Below, piece by piece: positions 16,923-27,100 of a DNA stretch of 64,000 bases. The stretch lies in NCBI GenBank assembly GCA_041662485.1, contig JBAZSJ010000018.1, forward strand, positions 1 to 64,000. The letters run 5' to 3'. Position 1 is the first letter of the stretch; every line of letters starts with the position of its first letter. The notes below the pieces were generated by a model. That model searched no databases, was not told the origin of the DNA, and worked only from the letters and a program-made list of their open reading frames with translations. Source of the DNA: Rariglobus sp041662485. GTDB taxonomy: Bacteria; Verrucomicrobiota; Verrucomicrobiia; Opitutales; Opitutaceae. A program made the translations under genes and the position numbers.

Positions 16923-19900
16923 TCACACCGATTCGCGGCGGCGCAGCGCCAGTCCCACGATGGCGCCGACGGCGAGCAGGAGGCCCGCGCCGAAGCCAAG
17001 GCCGCCGCCCCAGCCGCGCTTGATGTCGAGCTTCAGCTCAAGCGGCGCGCCCCCGTCCACCTGCAGGCTTCGCGTGAACGTCAGCACCTGTCCGCGCTCC
17101 GGCAGCGTCACGTCGATCGCGCTCGGGGCCGGCTCGGCCGCGAGCTGCTGGTCGACGATGCGTCCGGCGATGCCGCTGAGCGCGGTGTTTTCCTCGACCG
17201 TGTTGCCCATGAGCAACTGGTCCACCTGCTGCGGATTGTAGTTGGTTTTCCCCTGCAGGAAGGGATTCAGGCTGGCCGCCTGCTCAAGCTGCGCGTTGTG
17301 CACGCTCACGCTGGCGTTGTTGTCCAGGTAGAGTTTCTGACGGCGGGTGTTCAGGCCGACGACCGCCTGCTGGGTCTTGAGCGCGCGCAACTGCACGCGG
17401 GCGTCCTCGTTGGTCGCCTCGTCGAGCGCCTTGGTCTTCGAGGCGCGGCTGAGCACCTCGCCCGCCTGCTGCTGCTGTCCTTTCTGGAGCAGGCTGTTTG
17501 CCTCGACGATGAAATCGTTGGCCTGTTTCACCTCGGCCGCGCGCTTCGAGACGACCAGCAAACGGTAGTCTTCCAATCCGAAGCTCGCCACCGGCCGGTC
17601 TTCGCGCAGACGAAGCCCGCCCGCGTAGCCGGCGAGTTCGTAGCCGGGCGGCATCACCACGCGCCACGACACGTTTTCCAGAGGGACGTTGAGCCCCGGC
17701 CCAAGCAGGTCGATGCGTCCGCCCGATGCCTCGGTCACGGCATAGACGATCCTGACCTTCGCCGTATGGTCGGCCGCCGTGTTCGGCGAAACATGGAAGA
17801 GATACGCATCGCCCTCGCGCACCACCGACACGCTCTCGCCGTTCACCAGCGTGTTGAACAACTGCGCGCCCTTCGGCAGCCGCACGCGCAACGTGCTTTT
17901 CTCGACCACCTCGACGTTCAGCTCCGCCGCCGTGAGAAACGTCCCCGCCGGCGAGAACAGCGTCGTCAACTCCCCGCCGGTCACGCGCAGCTTCAACGCG
18001 TCCGCCACCTCGTGCCGGCGCGTCGTCACCACCAGCGGCTTCTCCGGCTCGGCCACGCGGAAGCTCAGGGCCGGCACGCTGCGGTCGCCGCGATCCTGCA
18101 GGACCGCCGGCACCGCGCTCCAGTCCATCCGTTGCCAGCCGTGCGGCAGATCGGCGGCCTCCAGCTCCAGCCGGCCTCCTCCGCGCACCGCCACGAACTG
18201 CGCCACCTGACGCGCGCCGACGAACACCGGCGTCGCCACCGTCTCGTGGCCCGCCTCGCGTCCGGCCTGTCCCTGAAACTCGATCTGCACGTCCGTCTCG
18301 CCGACGATGCCGCGCTGGAAACGGATTTCCCACAGGCCGGCCTCGCCCGCCACCGCCACAAAATCACCCACCGCCGTGCCCGTGGCGCGAACCGTCCGCA
18401 CCTGATCCTCGCTGAGCCCCGGCAGTCGCACGCGCACCTGTTTGATCGCGGCGTTTTCCACGCGGTAGCGCAGACCGATCCGCGTGAGCGTCTGCCCTTC
18501 GCGCACCGTCACTTCCTGCAACGCCTGCACCGTCACCCACGGCTCCAGCGCCTCGATGCCGACCGTCAGCACCCAGTCCGCCTGCAACAGCCGGAACGCC
18601 AGCGCGCCCGGCCGCGTGTTGCCCACCGTGCGCGGATCGAGCTGGGAGATGTTGGTCCGCTCCATCGCCCGCAGGCGCAGTCCCTTTTCCGGCACGAGTT
18701 GCAACTCACCCGTCTGCCGCGTGGCCTCGCGCACGAGCACCTTCGGCACCGTCCAACCAACCTGCGCCGCCGGTGCCGGGCCAACGAGTGTCAGCGCGAA
18801 GCTCTGGTCGCCGATGGTGCGCCCGTTGAGATGCATCGTGATGACACGACGGCCGTCTTCCTTCGACTCGGCCCAGTGGCTCAACGCCGCCCCGCTCAAC
18901 GCCTCCACCTCCAGCCCCTCGGGCAGGTTGAAACTCAGCTTGAACAACCCCACCCGCGTGATCGCCACGTTCAGGTCGGTCGCCAGCACCAGACGGTCGT
19001 CGCCGAGCGACACCACCTGCTTGCTCGCCACCCTCACCTCGGGCGCGACCGGCGCCACGCGCAACGTCACCGCACCGCCGTCGTTGCCGTAACGATACAC
19101 CTGCTGCAACGCCGCAAGCACCTGGCCGTCGCGTCCGCGCGGCAGCAGCGTCGCGTCAAAATCCTCTCCGTTGACGGACGACAATCCCGCCGGCTTCACG
19201 CCTTCCGGCTGCGCGTCGCCGCCGAAGGCCAGCGCGATCATGCCCACCTCGCCCGCCGCTCCGGTCACCCGCAGCGGACGGAGCGTGAGATCAAACGGCA
19301 GCGCCGCCGCCCCGCGCTGCGTCTCCACGACAAACGCGAACGCCGCTTTCTGCGCCGGCTCGACCGCCACGTGCAACCGGTGTTTCACCGGATCGAAGCG
19401 CCAGGCCCCGACCGGACCGCGCCCGACGTCGCCGACCGTGAAACCCTCCGGCACTTCAAGATCGAGCGCCGTCACGCGCCCCTGCACGGGACGCACCGTC
19501 ACGCGGGCGTAGCCGTTTACCACACCGGGGCCCGGCACATAGAGGTTCGCCGTCTCGATATAAAACTGCGTCGCCTCCGCCGCCAGATCGCGGCTCTGCG
19601 CGACGAGGGCGATCACCGCCGCGCCCGACGGTCCGAGCACCAGCGTCGCCCCGCTCTTCCCCGCGGCCAATCCTGCGGTCGGCTTCACCTGCACCGCCAT
19701 CGGCGACGTGAATTCCCAGCCGCCCTGGTCGAGCAGGATCGTGACGCGTTGCATCGCCGCCGGTCCGGTCGGCAGCGTCAGTCCCTTCGTCAAATCCGGC
19801 ACCGGCATTTCAAATTTAACCTTCGCCGTGAGCACGCCCGCGCGCTCCGGCGTCACGAAGTAGGCCGCTCCGCCATTACGCTCGATCTTGCCGACGCGCA

Positions 19901-22900
19901 ATCCGTCGCCCGCAAAATCCGTCAGCACCGCCGGCGCCTTCAGCAGCAGGAAACTGTCGCCCGGCACGCCGCGCACCGTAAGGTCCACTTCCGCGAAGAG
20001 CCGTCCGTCCTTGATCTCCCAGCGCTGCACCATCGCCTGCGCCGTCTTGCCGCCTTCCTGCGCCCACGGATCGACCGGAGGCGCCACCATCTTGTCGGCG
20101 CGCGCCTCGGAAGCTCCGCCGAACGCCGCGCCCAGCACGAGCGCCACGATCAGCGCCGACACGACCGGCGTGGTCGCCTCGGACGCGGATCCGCCCCTCG
20201 ACCGCCAGGCCCGCCAAGCGTCACGAACACCCGGCACGATCAGCAAAAAGAAAATCCCCGCCGCGACGCACACGAAGAACAACGTCGCCCCCCCGCGTTG
20301 CGCGAGTATCCCGAGACAAAGCAGCATCGCGCCCGCCGCGGCCGCGCCGGATTGTTTGCGCACGAAAGCCAGCACGCACAACGCCAGCCCGGCAACACCC
20401 GCCGCAACGCCCAGCCACGAAATCATCGGCTGCCACGCCATCACGTTGGCGACGGTGATCGACACCGTCCCGCCCGCCGGCACCACCGTGGACGCGTAGC
20501 TGAGTTCGCCCAGATTCACGCGACGGTGCGCAAGCGTATTGACCGCCAGCACCAGCGCGCAAAACACCGCGAGCGCTCCCGCCAGCAGCCCAAACGGCAG
20601 CCAGCGCCCCGACCGCGACCGCAAAGCCAGCGCCGCCAACGCCGTCAGCACCAGCAGCCCCGCGACTCCGGCGCGCGCCCGGTTGGCGATCCACTCGAAG
20701 CCGCGCTCGGTCAGCGTCGGCTTCGTGAGATCGGCGTTGCCGCCCTTCGGCACGAGCAGCCGCTCCGAGTCGCCGTGCAGCGTCCATTCGCTGATGATCA
20801 TCGGCGCGAAAAGTTTCGGCGCGGTCAGCGTCACCGTCGACGCCGAGGCACCCGCCTCCTGCCCGAGTCGCAGCGCGACCTCGGCCGGCTCGTTCGGATT
20901 CAACCGCGCGGGCAACGGCACCAGTGTCTGCCCCCCGTCGGCGCGCGCGTTGACCACCTCGCCGTCCACGCGCGACTCCCAGAGCTTCACGCCCGCCGGC
21001 AGCTCGAGTCGCAGCGCCTTGCGCCCGCGCGTCTTCACGAAGAACCGCGCCTCGGTCACGACCTGCCCGTCGCGCGACACCTGGCTGTTCAACTTCGCGA
21101 AATCGATCACCTGGTCCACCGTCTCGCCGGGCTGATACCAGTTGACGCTCAGGTTCAAAAGAAAGGGTCGCGCCGTGTATTGGTAGACCGCGAGCGAAGG
21201 TGAACTCGTGAGCAACCGGAACTCCGCCGGCAGTTCCAACGGCTCCAGCTTCAGCAGCCCGCCGTCGGCCTTGAGAATCTCGTGTTTCACCTGGAGCGGG
21301 CTCACCACCTGCAGGTAGCCGCGCTCGGCCTGCACGCCCAGCGGACGCACCTCGCCCGGATTGATCACGCCGCCGCGCGCGCTCATCGGCTCCTCAAACG
21401 TCACCAGCAGCGTCGACGCGCCCAGCACCGGCTGGTGCAGCGTGACGATCACCTGGTTGCCCTCGCGCCGCCAGTCGCGGCGCACGCCCTGCCCGATCAC
21501 GTCGATGTTGCCCACCGACGCCGGCACCTCGATGCGCCACTCCGACGCCGGCGCGCCGACCACGAAATAATTGATCAACACGCTCCCGTAGACGACGCCC
21601 TCCTTGAGCGAATAAAGATGAAAAACGTCCGCCTGCACGCTCTGCCCGAGAGCCTCGATCTTCAACGCCGCCGACCAGTCCGCGTCGCGCAACCGCCACG
21701 CCTGCTGCAAGCCGGCCGCCTGCTTCGGAAAATAACTCAACGGCACCTCCGCCAGCTGCTGCGACGCCGACGTCGTGATGCGATAACCGGGCGCCGACAC
21801 CACGCCCACATGTCCGCGCACCGACTTCGCTCCGGGGAAAACCAGCGGCGGCAACTTCCACTCGCCCGCGCCCGCCGCCTGGTTTTTTTCCAGGCGCAGC
21901 TTGATCAACTGCCGCCCGTCCACCGCACGGCGGAAAACGATTTTCAACGCGCGCTGGCCGGCCTTCTCCTCGCTCTCCACCGCGTAGTCCGCCACCTCCG
22001 CGCCCTGCGCCGCCACCACCGCGTAGTCCGCCGGAATCAAAAGCGACCAGTCGCGCAACGGCGCCTCGCGCACGTCCAGCTCGATGTCCGCCTCGATCAC
22101 CCGGTCCGTCTCCGCGAGGTTGTAGGTCACGACTTCCGACACGCCGACCTCGGGCAAAATCTGGCTGGCGAGCACGCGATACGCATGCTCCGCCGACGGG
22201 AAACGATAAACAAAAACCTGCCGCGCCCCGTCCTCCGCCGCCGCGCCCGGAAACTGCTCCGGCGCGAGTTGCATCATGCCCGCGACGTCGGCGACCTCCA
22301 GCCGCACCGCGCCCGTGTTGGCCACACGCACAAATCCCGCATGCCGCACCCCGCCCTCGGGCGTGAGCCGCAGCGGCTCCGCCCGCACGGGAAACGCCCC
22401 GAGCGCCGCCTGGCTGCGCACGACCAGCGTGCCCTCGCCCTCAAACGGACGGCTCAGTTTCACTTCCAGCACGCGACCTTCTCCGGCAGGTAGGCCGCCT
22501 GCTTGCAGGCGCTCCGTCACCTTCCACCCGAGAACGTTGGCCCCATCCACGCCGACGACCTCACCCGGCCCGTCGATGCGCACGCGCACCGAGCCCAACT
22601 TCCCTTGCAGGATACGGAACGCGAGCTGCGACGACTGCCGCAGCAGCCCCGCGCCCACGCGCACCTCCGTCTGCTCCGAACTCGTGAAAAACAAAATTCC
22701 TTCGCCCGCATCGCGAACGGTCTTCCAGCCCGTCCACGCGTTCCCGCTCACCGGCAGAAAACCCTGCCAGCCCGCGGTCGTCTTTTCAGGCACCACCGAA
22801 GCCGCCGGATCAAACTCCACGCCGCCGACAAATCCCGACAGCGCCACCGGCACGACCGTGCCCGCCGGCATCCGAAAATTCAGCGAGCGCCAGTCGTCCT

Positions 22901-23927
22901 GCTCGCGCACCGCCGCCGTAAACCCGAAGTCCACCGGCACCCCGCCCTTCCTGTCGAAAACCAGATCGTAGGCGTAACCGTTGCCCGCCTTCACCAACTC
23001 GATGTGCCAGCCGTCGCCCGCCGCCTGCTCGTTGAGCGCCGCGCGGCCCGTCAACACCCGCAGGCGCGCGCCCTCTTTTTCCACACGGGCCATCGCGTGA
23101 AGTTTGAAATCCACGCCGCCGACCGACTCGTTGACGACACCCGTCAGCTGCACGCCCGTGAGTTCCGCCTCGGCCAGCGACGCTCCGCGCTGCACCAGCG
23201 ACACCTCGATGCGCGCCTCGCCCTGCGTCACAAATTGCAACGCATCAGCCGGCCCCTTCGCCGCGCCGACCGCGATCACGCCTTCGGCCAATGCCAGCCG
23301 CACATCCACCGTCGGCTCCGGCTGCACGCGCACCCGCGAATCAAAACCCACCGCATCGCCCCGCGTCATCAGCAGCACCGCGACGTTGCCAGGCACCGCC
23401 GGATCGCGCAGCCGTGTCGTGATCGTGAGATCCAGCGTCCGCACGGCATCCTTGCCCTCGACCACCAACGGACGCAGATCAAGAAACCGTTTGCCCGCCG
23501 CCGCGCCCGTGCCTTGCCGAACCGACCAGTCGCGCAGACCGACTCCCGCGACAGACACCACGTCGCCATCGCCGGTGAGACCGAGCGTGAGCACCTCCGG
23601 CTTCCCTTGCACCACGCGTAATGAGAGCTTCACCTCGCCCGTGATCTCGGTGAGCCCGAGCTTCACGACCTGCTCGGCCGAAGCGGTGAAGAAGAGCGGC
23701 GCCGCCGGAGGCACGCCGGTCGCCTCGACCACGATTTTACCGCCCGCGCCCGGCGTGAACTCCGTCGTCACCGGCGCGGCCGACATCAAGGTCGCGCCAA
23801 GCAGATAAAAGTAGACGCGGCATCTTGCCGCGTTCGTTCCGCTCATCCAACGCGGCAAGATGCCGCGTCTACCCACCGGACAACCGCCGTCGGCACTTTT
23901 AACTGAACCAAGGATCGTCGTTTTCAT
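16923..23927 (-). CDS. Giant duplicated membrane protein of unknown function
   Basis: I do not recognise a named family. The 2334-residue product is predicted to be mostly periplasmic beta-rich sequence. Hydrophobic helices cluster at about residues 1079-1232, a second signal-like helix lies at about 1256-1276 (ending SEARA), and a C-terminal membrane anchor precedes RRRESV. The two halves are homologous. RLRDADWSAALKIEAL (near residue 741) matches RLLQADWVLTVGIEAL (near 1780), and RGRKALRLELPAGVKLWES (near 965) matches EKSTLRVRLPKGAQLFNT (near 2003), both with an offset of about 1040. The start is uncertain. The ATG at 23927 is followed by a palindromic repeat, and an in-frame ATG near 23846 would give a better signal peptide (VYFYLLGATLMSAAPV). 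It lies downstream of an ECF sigma factor and a VWA protein, which suggests one envelope system. Confidence 0.8.
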   Translation of the reverse strand: MKTTILGSVKSADGGCPVGRRGILPRWMSGTNAARCRVYFYLLGATLMSAAPVTTEFTPGAGGKIVVEATGVPPAAPLFFTASAEQVVKLGLTEITGEVKLSLRVVQGKPEVLTLGLTGDGDVVSVAGVGLRDWSVRQGTGAAAGKRFLDLRPLVVEGKDAVRTLDLTITTRLRDPAVPGNVAVLLMTRGDAVGFDSRVRVQPEPTVDVRLALAEGVIAVGAAKGPADALQFVTQGEARIEVSLVQRGASLAEAELTGVQLTGVVNESVGGVDFKLHAMARVEKEGARLRVLTGRAALNEQAAGDGWHIELVKAGNGYAYDLVFDRKGGVPVDFGFTAAVREQDDWRSLNFRMPAGTVVPVALSGFVGGVEFDPAASVVPEKTTAGWQGFLPVSGNAWTGWKTVRDAGEGILFFTSSEQTEVRVGAGLLRQSSQLAFRILQGKLGSVRVRIDGPGEVVGVDGANVLGWKVTERLQAGGLPAGEGRVLEVKLSRPFEGEGTLVVRSQAALGAFPVRAEPLRLTPEGGVRHAGFVRVANTGAVRLEVADVAGMMQLAPEQFPGAAAEDGARQVFVYRFPSAEHAYRVLASQILPEVGVSEVVTYNLAETDRVIEADIELDVREAPLRDWSLLIPADYAVVAAQGAEVADYAVESEEKAGQRALKIVFRRAVDGRQLIKLRLEKNQAAGAGEWKLPPLVFPGAKSVRGHVGVVSAPGYRITTSASQQLAEVPLSYFPKQAAGLQQAWRLRDADWSAALKIEALGQSVQADVFHLYSLKEGVVYGSVLINYFVVGAPASEWRIEVPASVGNIDVIGQGVRRDWRREGNQVIVTLHQPVLGASTLLVTFEEPMSARGGVINPGEVRPLGVQAERGYLQVVSPLQVKHEILKADGGLLKLEPLELPAEFRLLTSSPSLAVYQYTARPFLLNLSVNWYQPGETVDQVIDFAKLNSQVSRDGQVVTEARFFVKTRGRKALRLELPAGVKLWESRVDGEVVNARADGGQTLVPLPARLNPNEPAEVALRLGQEAGASASTVTLTAPKLFAPMIISEWTLHGDSERLLVPKGGNADLTKPTLTERGFEWIANRARAGVAGLLVLTALAALALRSRSGRWLPFGLLAGALAVFCALVLAVNTLAHRRVNLGELSYASTVVPAGGTVSITVANVMAWQPMISWLGVAAGVAGLALCVLAFVRKQSGAAAAGAMLLCLGILAQRGGATLFFVCVAAGIFFLLIVPGVRDAWRAWRSRGGSASEATTPVVSALIVALVLGAAFGGASEARADKMVAPPVDPWAQEGGKTAQAMVQRWEIKDGRLFAEVDLTVRGVPGDSFLLLKAPAVLTDFAGDGLRVGKIERNGGAAYFVTPERAGVLTAKVKFEMPVPDLTKGLTLPTGPAAMQRVTILLDQGGWEFTSPMAVQVKPTAGLAAGKSGATLVLGPSGAAVIALVAQSRDLAAEATQFYIETANLYVPGPGVVNGYARVTVRPVQGRVTALDLEVPEGFTVGDVGRGPVGAWRFDPVKHRLHVAVEPAQKAAFAFVVETQRGAAALPFDLTLRPLRVTGAAGEVGMIALAFGGDAQPEGVKPAGLSSVNGEDFDATLLPRGRDGQVLAALQQVYRYGNDGGAVTLRVAPVAPEVRVASKQVVSLGDDRLVLATDLNVAITRVGLFKLSFNLPEGLEVEALSGAALSHWAESKEDGRRVITMHLNGRTIGDQSFALTLVGPAPAAQVGWTVPKVLVREATRQTGELQLVPEKGLRLRAMERTNISQLDPRTVGNTRPGALAFRLLQADWVLTVGIEALEPWVTVQALQEVTVREGQTLTRIGLRYRVENAAIKQVRVRLPGLSEDQVRTVRATGTAVGDFVAVAGEAGLWEIRFQRGIVGETDVQIEFQGQAGREAGHETVATPVFVGARQVAQFVAVRGGGRLELEAADLPHGWQRMDWSAVPAVLQDRGDRSVPALSFRVAEPEKPLVVTTRRHEVADALKLRVTGGELTTLFSPAGTFLTAAELNVEVVEKSTLRVRLPKGAQLFNTLVNGESVSVVREGDAYLFHVSPNTAADHTAKVRIVYAVTEASGGRIDLLGPGLNVPLENVSWRVVMPPGYELAGYAGGLRLREDRPVASFGLEDYRLLVVSKRAAEVKQANDFIVEANSLLQKGQQQQAGEVLSRASKTKALDEATNEDARVQLRALKTQQAVVGLNTRRQKLYLDNNASVSVHNAQLEQAASLNPFLQGKTNYNPQQVDQLLMGNTVEENTALSGIAGRIVDQQLAAEPAPSAIDVTLPERGQVLTFTRSLQVDGGAPLELKLDIKRGWGGGLGFGAGLLLAVGAIVGLALRRRESV
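23811..23872. repeat. Perfect 24-bp inverted repeat inside the giant gene's N-terminus
   Basis: The left arm begins GTAGACGCGGCATCTTGCCG (23811-23834 in full). The right arm is its exact reverse complement at 23849-23872, with a 14-base spacer. The element lies within the open frame and encodes an arginine-rich patch just before the hydrophobic segment of the export signal. Confidence 0.95.
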
Positions 23928-24003
23928 AAGCAGTATTGAGATAAGTGAGTCGTTGTAAGCGCGCCGAGCATACACGACGGGCGGACGGCGATTGCGCCGG
24001 ATG

Positions 24004-24032
24004 TGTCAGGAAATTGTCAGGGATTTGTCAGG
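24004..24032. promoter_or_regulatory. Three TGTCAGG repeats at 11-bp spacing (possible operator)
   Basis: TGTCAGG occurs at 24004-24010, 24015-24021 and 24026-24032, one helical turn apart, with A/T-rich 4-base spacers. This geometry is that of response-regulator boxes of the PhoB/OmpR class. It lies 77 bases upstream of the giant gene's ATG. The repeats read CCTGACA on that gene's coding strand, the reverse of a classical Pho box. Confidence 0.55.
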
Positions 24033-24041
24033 TGAGTCCGA

Positions 24042-24116
24042 TGTAGGAGCCCATTTATGGGCGATGGTTCGACAAGGTCTTGCGATCTAACAATCGCCCA
24101 TAAATGGGCTCCTACA
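24042..24116. repeat. REP-like GTAGGAGC inverted pair
   Basis: TGTAGGAGCCCATTTATGGG plus CGAT (24042-24065) faces its exact inverse at 24093-24116 with a 27-base spacer. It sits between the VWA gene and the giant gene on the minus strand. Confidence 0.9.
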
Positions 24117-24165
24117 CTCGGAAAGCCTAAGAATGACTGATCACATATCTTCATGGTTGCGCTCC

Positions 24166-27100
24166 TCACTCCCCCGTCAGCCGCCGCGCCTGCGCGAACA
24201 TCGTCACGAGGTCCTTCACGCGGGCATCATGGGCGTAGTCGCTGCGCAGCGTGTTGACGACCGGCGCGAACTCCTCGAGGCGGATCTGGGAGGCGAGATC
24301 GCCACCGCGCAGCTTCTCCGCGAGGAACGCCGCGGTGCCTGCCAGTTTCATCGACGGCGTGGAACGGGCGAACGCCGGCGGCTGCGGCACGTAGGCGAGC
24401 GTCCACGAATGCTCGACCATATTGCCCGTCGCCGCGTCGCGGAAACGCACGAACACCTCGCCCAGCTCGCCTTCGCCGCCGGGCAACACCTCGACCTGAT
24501 AGAGCGCCACGGCGGCTTCCTCGGCGGCGAGCTCGGCGGCATCGACGCGGTCGTTGCGGAAATCCTCCGTCTTCAACCGGTGCTTCTCAAAACCGATCAG
24601 TCGATAATGGGCGACGCGCGACGGATTGAAGCGCACCTGCACCTTCACGTTCTCCGCCGCCGGACGAAACGCGCCGGCAAGTTTTTTGGCGAAGCCGGAG
24701 TCGGCCTCCTCGGGCGAGTTGATGACCGTGTAGCGGCCGTCGCCCTTCCGGGTCAGCGCCTCGAGAATCGTGTCGTCGAGTCCGTCGGCGCCCACGCCGC
24801 ACGCATCGAAGGCGATGCCCTGCTGGCGCAGCGCGGCGATCATCGCGGCGAGCTGCGCGGGATCGTCGTTGCCGAGGTTGGCCGCGCCGTCGGTGAGGAG
24901 CACGATACGGTTCTGCGCCGAGGCGGTGAACTGGCCGCGAGCGAGGTTGCCCGCGAGCTTGAGTGCCTCTTCGAGATTCGTGCCGCCCTCGAACGGCGTT
25001 TTCGCCACGAGATCGGCGAGCCCCGCCGCCTGATTGCCCGGCACGCGGTCGGCCAGCAGATGCGGCTGACGGGCGAAGCCGATCAAGGTGAGGCGATCGT
25101 CCGCCCCGAGCAGCGAAACGAGCGACGTAAGCGCCGCGCGGACGCCCGCCGCCCGGTCTTCGCGCTCCATCGAGCCCGACGTGTCGAGCAGCACGGTAAG
25201 ACGCAGCGGCTGACCGGCGCCGCGACCCGTGGCGGGAACTTTCATCGCGATGCGCACAAGATTGCGCTGTTGCAGAAACGGATGCGCCGACTGCTCGATG
25301 CGGCAGGCGACAGGCTCGCCCGCCATGGCGGAAGGATCGCCATAGTCGAAGGCGTTGTAGAACTCCTCGGGCCGGATGGCCGCCGGATCGGGTGCCTCGC
25401 CCCGGGCCAGCGCCGCCTTCGCGATCCGGAACGACGCATCGCTCACATGCAGGGAAAACGTCGATACGGCTTGCTGGTTGGTGGCGGTTTCAGCGCGTAA
25501 ATCATGATCTAATGACTCCTTGGCCACCTCGGCTTCATAACGCCGGATGAGTTCCCTTAGGCGGCCTCTGTTTTGCTCTGTGTCAGTAATAAGCAACGCG
25601 GCACCGTCATATGCCAAGGAGGACCCCGGGGTGTTCTGGAAATTAACGCCAGACTGTTGAAGAAACCGCCTTAGGCTACCCGACTCCTCGCCAGAATTCC
25701 CTGCCGGCTCGTTGCCTGAAGTTTCGTTCGAACCCCGCATCTTGGCTATCACCTCTCGCGATACTGGGATAAACTCGGTTACAAGCGTAGGACCCTTGGC
25801 ACCTGGCCGGACAACAACCGTGTTCCCTCGAACCTCGTAATGGTAGCCCACCGACTCGGTGATGAAGTCCAGTATCTTCTTCACAGTTAGATTTCTGAGG
25901 GTGATCGTCACGGCTGGATCGTTTGCCTCCATACCCTCGAACACGAAATCCAATGGTTTCGCCCCCTCGGTCTTGTTATACTCTTCGCTGGCGCTGGTCA
26001 GCGTGGAGAGGACTTTCGAGAGTGGCACGTCCTTAAAGCTTAGCTGAGGGATACGGATGCGATTGAGCCCTTCACGCATCAACTCAGCTGGATCGCTGGT
26101 CTTTGCCGGAGCACTGAAAACCATCGAATCAGACCTTTTGGCATCCACGTATGCAGACGGCCGCTGCCAAGAACTGGAGACCTCCTCCACCATCTGACTG
26201 CGAGTCTTGGCACGATTAAGCTGGGCCACGGCGCTTTTTTCCTTGGCGATCCGCTCAAGGAATAACGACGCCTGCCTGTCGTCCGGCGAGCGCGATTCAG
26301 CAACACGGAATGATTCTTGGGCACCATCGAGATCCCCCGCCAAGTATTGGCTACGCCCCTTGGCCAGCAGGTGACGCTGGTCTTTTTCAGCGGATTTTTT
26401 CGCTTCATCGGAAAGGGGAGCCTGGGTGCTCACCGGAGCCGCAAAGTAATCCGCAGCCTGAGCCGGACTGGTCGCATTGTTCCGCAGCGCCTGATTCTCG
26501 GCGGCAGTCAGATTCCGCAGCTTAAACTCCTGCACCGTGCCAGCGGTGATCGTTACCCCCTCCTCCTGTCCCTGTTCCTTCGGTTTTGCTTCATGCACCG
26601 GATAGCTGTCGTCGACTTCCGCAAACGACTGCGGCGTTCCGGTGGTAATCGTAACCCTTTTCATGCTCTCCCCGTCGAATGCCCGGCCAATAAGCGGCAC
26701 ATCTCCCAACACCGGAACCTTGTCGCTGGAGGCGAAACCACCACTGGCCGAACTCTGATCTTTGCCCGCAGCTTCGTTAAGCCCGCCAGTGTCTAATTTG
26801 GCCTGAGGTTTGGCTGCCTCCGTAGCCACAGGCGAAGACGGGGCAAAGCGATCCATGGCCATGTCCTCGGCGGAGGCCGCCGCCGGACCGGATGCTGGAG
26901 CGCTGGACGCCGCCGCTTCGGTTCCATCAGCCAACGGCATCAGCTGCTTCTGGCCGCGGAATTCCCTACGACGACGCACTTCCGCAGGGATAGTTTCCGA
27001 ACGCTCGAGTGACAGATTGCCAGAGACGGCGAACGAGCCTCCGGTATAGGTATTGGCCCCGCCCAGCGTGACCGAGCCCTCCCGTGCGCTCCGCGAGTCC

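Noticed and set aside
17298..21203. 1301-codon plus-strand frame across the giant gene
   Set aside because: Antisense to the duplicated membrane protein; composition is Arg/His-rich and no domain is visible.
24004..24032. Classical Pho box
   Set aside because: The repeat is TGTCAGG rather than CTGTCAT and reads in the opposite direction to the gene, so only the geometry is claimed, not PhoB itself.
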